Source: Rhizobium sp. CCGE 510
Lineage (GTDB): Bacteria > Pseudomonadota > Alphaproteobacteria > Rhizobiales > Rhizobiaceae
DNA: 64,000 nucleotides
Assembly (NCBI RefSeq): GCF_000292525.1
Contig: NZ_AEYF01000022.1
Span: 106,737 to 170,736, forward strand
Direction: 5' to 3'
Position numbers and translations under genes: made by a program. How positions within the stretch are numbered: the stretch's first letter is position 1; every line of letters starts with the position of its first letter. This document shows positions 61,463-64,000 of this stretch, piece by piece. Below the pieces are notes generated by a model. The model searched no databases, was not told where the DNA came from, and was given only the letters and a program-made list of their open reading frames with translations.

Positions 61463-62419
61463 ATGCTCTCTCCCGCAAAGTCCCCCGCTGGTATCAGGGC
61501 CGAACCGCTGGTTTCGCTTGAGAATGTCGGCGTTGTTCGCAATGGCCGCTGGCTGGTGCGCGGCGTCGAATTTTCCGTGTCGCGCGGCGAAATCGTCACG
61601 CTGATCGGGCCGAACGGCTCTGGCAAATCGACCAGCGCCAAGGCGGCGATCGGCGTGCTAAAGCCTGACGAAGGCAGGGTGGAGCGCAAGGCCGGCCTCA
61701 AAGTGGGCTATGTCCCGCAGAAGCTCTCGATCGACTGGACGCTGCCGCTTTCGGTGCGTCGGTTGATGACGCTGACCGGCCCGCTGCCGGAGCGTGACAT
61801 GCTTTCGGCGCTCGAATCCGCCGGCGTTGCTCATATGCTTGATGCCGAGGTGCAGCATCTCTCCGGCGGTGAATTCCAGCGGGCGCTGATGGCCCGCGCG
61901 ATTGCCCGCAAACCCGATCTGCTGGTGCTCGACGAGCCGGTGCAGGGGGTCGATTTCTCAGGCGAGATCGCGCTCTACGACCTTATCAAGTCGATCCGCA
62001 ATGCGACTGGCTGCGGCATCCTGCTGATCTCGCACGATCTCCATGTCGTCATGGCCGAGACCGATACGGTCATCTGTCTTAACGGCCATGTCTGCTGCCG
62101 CGGCACGCCGGAGGCTGTCAGCCGCAGCCCGGAATATGTGCGCCTGTTCGGCAGCCGGGCGGCGCAGACGCTTGCCGTCTACAGCCATCACCACGACCAT
62201 ACGCACCTGCCGGATGGGCGCGTGCAGCATGCCGACGGCACGGTCACCGATCACTGCCACCCCGCTCGTGGTCCCGAACGGGGCCATGAGCTCGACGGAC
62301 ATCACGCGCATGACCAGGATCACGCGCATGACCATGTTCATGATCATGATCATGACGATCACCATGGGGATGAGCACTTGCATGCCCATTCCCACAGTGG
62401 GGAGGGCCGCCATGCTTGA
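61463..62419 (+). CDS. znuC: Zinc ABC transporter, ATPase
   Basis: This 318-residue protein has Walker A GPNGSGKST, signature LSGGEFQRALMARAIA and Walker B LLVLDEPVQGVD, with the switch His in ISHDLHVV. It is longer than most ZnuC because of a C-terminal His/Asp-rich tail of about 75 residues (from YSHHHDHTHLPDG to HAHSHSGEGRHA), common in alphaproteobacteria and likely zinc-binding. It overlaps znuB by eight bases. It energises Zn2+ import through ZnuB. Confidence 0.96.
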   Translation: MLSPAKSPAGIRAEPLVSLENVGVVRNGRWLVRGVEFSVSRGEIVTLIGPNGSGKSTSAKAAIGVLKPDEGRVERKAGLKVGYVPQKLSIDWTLPLSVRRLMTLTGPLPERDMLSALESAGVAHMLDAEVQHLSGGEFQRALMARAIARKPDLLVLDEPVQGVDFSGEIALYDLIKSIRNATGCGILLISHDLHVVMAETDTVICLNGHVCCRGTPEAVSRSPEYVRLFGSRAAQTLAVYSHHHDHTHLPDGRVQHADGTVTDHCHPARGPERGHELDGHHAHDQDHAHDHVHDHDHDDHHGDEHLHAHSHSGEGRHA

Positions 62420-63227
62420 CGATTTCTTCGTGCGCGCCATCCTCGCCGGCGTCGGCCTGGCGCTGACGACGGGGCCGCTCGGCTGCTTCATCATCTGGCG
62501 GCGCATGGCCTATTTCGGCGATACGATCGCCCATTCGGCGCTGCTCGGCGTCGCACTGTCGCTGCTCTTCGAACTCAATCTGACGCTGGCGGTCTTTGCC
62601 GTCGCCGCGCTGGTATCGGTGCTGCTGCTCTTCCTGCAGAAGCGCCAGGCGCTGTCGGCCGATGCGCTGCTCGGTATCCTCTCGCATGCCACGCTGGCGA
62701 TCGGCCTCGTCATGGTCGCCTTCATGAGCTGGGTGCGGATCGATCTCATCGCCTTCCTGTTCGGTGATATTCTCGCCGTTTCCCCGACCGACATCGCGCT
62801 GATCTGGGGTGGCGGGCTCTTCGTGCTCGTGGCAATGGCCTGGCTCTGGCGGCCGCTCCTGGCTGCGACCGTCAATGCCGAGCTTGCCGAGGCCGAGGGG
62901 CTGAAGCCGGAGCGGGCGCGGCTGTTCTTCATGCTGCTGATGGCCGTCGTCATTGCCATCGCCATGAAGATCGTCGGCATCATGCTGATCACCTCGCTGC
63001 TGATCATTCCGGCGGCTGCGGCGCGGCGTTTCTCGGCGACGCCGGAGATCATGGCGGTGTTCGCCTCGCTGATCGGGGCAGCCGCCGTCGTCGGCGGGCT
63101 GTTCGGCTCGCTCACCTATGACACGCCGTCGGGCCCATCGATCGTGGTCGCGGCGCTGATCCTGTTCATGCTCAGCCTGCTTCCCGTCAGGCGGCACCGC
63201 GCAGCCATGCAAGGACAAGGCTCATGA
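62412..63227 (+). CDS. znuB: Zinc ABC transporter, permease
   Basis: This 271-residue membrane protein of the ABC-3 family has about eight helices. It has the typical PLGCFIIWRRMAYFGDTIAHSALLGVALSLLF near the N-terminus and GIMLITSLLIIPAAAARRFS near the end. The ATG at 62412 follows GGAGGGCC and overlaps the end of znuC by eight bases; a longer frame upstream would read through the His-rich tail of znuC. It overlaps zur by four bases (ATGA). Confidence 0.95.
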   Translation: MLDDFFVRAILAGVGLALTTGPLGCFIIWRRMAYFGDTIAHSALLGVALSLLFELNLTLAVFAVAALVSVLLLFLQKRQALSADALLGILSHATLAIGLVMVAFMSWVRIDLIAFLFGDILAVSPTDIALIWGGGLFVLVAMAWLWRPLLAATVNAELAEAEGLKPERARLFFMLLMAVVIAIAMKIVGIMLITSLLIIPAAAARRFSATPEIMAVFASLIGAAAVVGGLFGSLTYDTPSGPSIVVAALILFMLSLLPVRRHRAAMQGQGS

Positions 63228-63622
63228 CGACACCGCAACTCACCAAGAACCAGTCGCTGGTCTTCGACGTGCTCGAGAAGGCCGAAGGACCGCTCAGCGC
63301 TTACACCATCCTCGACAAGCTCCGCGACCACGGTTTTCGCGCACCGCTGCAGGTCTACCGGGCGCTGGAAAAGCTGCTCGAATACGGCGTCGTCCATCGG
63401 CTGGAAAGCATCAATTCCTTCGTTGCCTGCGCCCATCCCGGCGACGACTGCCACAGCCACGGCATCGTCGCCTTCGCCATCTGCGAAAGCTGCGGCCAAG
63501 TGACGGAATTCCACGACCACGAGGTCGACCACCGGCTGATGGGCTGGGTGCAGGGGCAGAAGTTCAAGCCCGAGAAGACGACGATCGAGATCCGCGGTTT
63601 GTGCGAGGCCTGTGCGGCGTGA
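63224..63622 (+). CDS. zur: Zinc uptake regulator, Fur family
   Basis: This 132-residue protein has the Fur-family winged helix (TKNQSLVFDVLEKAEGPLSAYTILDKLRDHGFRAPLQVYRALEKLLEYGVVHRLESINSFVAC) and a metal-binding C-terminal part with HPGDDCHSHGIVAFAICESCGQVTEFHDHEVD and RGLCEACAA. The two CxxC-type pairs make the structural zinc site. It ends the znuCB-zur operon, overlapping znuB by four bases, so it is under the same Zur-type dyads and autoregulated. It represses zinc uptake when zinc is sufficient. Confidence 0.95.
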   Translation: MTTPQLTKNQSLVFDVLEKAEGPLSAYTILDKLRDHGFRAPLQVYRALEKLLEYGVVHRLESINSFVACAHPGDDCHSHGIVAFAICESCGQVTEFHDHEVDHRLMGWVQGQKFKPEKTTIEIRGLCEACAA

Positions 63623-63835
63623 AGCGAGGGATGCCCGCAAGCCTCAAATGCGCTGAGCGTAGGTGAGGGGGCTACACGGCGGATCCTTCATTACCCTTCG
63701 CTTGTGCTGAGTGCATTCGCGGTTTGCCCGATACAGGCAACGCTGCAGGCTCGCGCTCGCCGAGCGGCGACGACGACCCGCGCGTTGGTTCACTCACGGT
63801 ACTTGCTGCCGATCGATATACAAAGCGATGACTCA

Positions 63836-63865
63836 AAAAGGTGAGGCCGCGAGAGCGGCCTCACC
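63836..63865 (-). terminator. Intrinsic terminator of the right-edge gene
   Basis: GGTGAGGCCGC (63840-63850) and GCGGCCTCACC (63855-63865) form an 11-base-pair stem with loop GAGA; on the minus strand it is followed by five T (63835-63839). It lies 24 bases after the stop of the partial gene at the edge. Confidence 0.88.
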
Positions 63866-63889
63866 TTCTTCGTGTCTGCGCGGATAGGC

Positions 63890-64000
63890 TTAGTCCGGCT
63901 TGGATTCAGAGTCGCCCTTGCCGGAGCCGCCATTGTCGCCCTTGCCGGAGCCGCCATTGTCGCCCTTGCCGGAGCCGCCATTGTCGCCCTTGCCGGAGCC
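63890..64000 (-). CDS. C-terminal end of a Gly/Lys/Asp-repeat protein (partial)
   Basis: The reading frame enters from the right edge and ends at 63890. It encodes repeats of the eight-residue unit GSGKGDNG (24 bases each) and then GDSESKPD. The repeats read well only in this frame; an opposite-phase frame on the same strand would be Met/Ala/Pro-rich and lacks support. The N-terminal part lies outside the window, so the family cannot be named. Low-complexity Gly-rich tails like this occur in small rhizobial exported proteins. A terminator follows. Confidence 0.7.
   Translation of the reverse strand, partial: GSGKGDNGGSGKGDNGGSGKGDNGGSGKGDSESKPD

Overview
The window looks like a high-GC alphaproteobacterial replicon of the Rhizobium/Agrobacterium type. 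The right end carries a typical rhizobial zinc block (a CobW-family GTPase, znuA, znuC, znuB, zur with Zur-box dyads), a chrB-like/chrA pair and other housekeeping genes. This placement is inferred from gene content and style; no search could be run.

From the left edge to about 52.2 kb the DNA is accessory. It carries three site-specific recombinases (tyrosine type at 5.7 and 36.0 kb, serine type at 11.6 kb), a ParB-like protein, an orphan DNA methyltransferase, a ParDE toxin-antitoxin pair, DUF3768, and many small or secreted proteins of unknown role. A 3'-terminal tRNA fragment (anticodon loop CTTAA, to the CCA end) sits at 52149-52200 without its 5' half, and everything to its right looks like core genome. 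I read it as the right attachment site of an island whose left end lies outside the window. A second, different 3' tRNA fragment (35843-35889, minus strand) lies just upstream of the integrase at 36.0 kb and suggests a nested insertion.

Layout: 0-2.7 kb methyltransferase, ParDE, PIN-like protein. 3-5.2 kb DUF4760 membrane protein and a TIR-like (PF10137-type) effector. 5.3-6.6 kb tyrosine recombinase with two overlapping small genes. 6.6-7.9 kb non-coding DNA rich in inverted repeats, ending in a likely small RNA. 8.1-9.1 kb a small gene and an apparently circularly permuted vWA protein. 9.4-11.4 kb DUF3768, lipoprotein, broken membrane gene, SHOCT protein. 11.4-15.2 kb serine recombinase and a four-gene operon with a second TIR-like effector, a DUF6650-like and a DUF4238 protein. 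15.2-20.6 kb a type I secretion ABC/HlyD pair lacking the usual N-terminal C39-like domain, among small genes including two paralogues. 20.8-24.1 kb secreted proteins including a GH75-like chitosanase. 24.6-26.6 kb ParB-like gene. 26.8-30.8 kb three secreted proteins divergent from a trypsin-like protease. 32.2-35.6 kb a 1158-residue VPA1262-like protein with a phospholipase-D-like motif. 36.0 kb integrase. 38.1-48.7 kb a 2265-residue repeat protein with its own ABC transporter and membrane fusion protein. 48.8-52 kb small genes.

How it works together: the accessory part reads as an island in which recombinases and attachment fragments mark insertion points, and the cargo is of two kinds. One is probable anti-phage or inter-element conflict genes (two TIR-like NAD-cleaving-type effectors with different N-termini, the VPA1262/PLD-like protein, ParDE, DUF4238 and DUF4760 partners). 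The other is type I secretion with cell-surface or secreted products. The core part is a zinc-uptake regulon in which Zur-type dyads sit in front of znuA, znuC and the CobW-type zinc GTPase.
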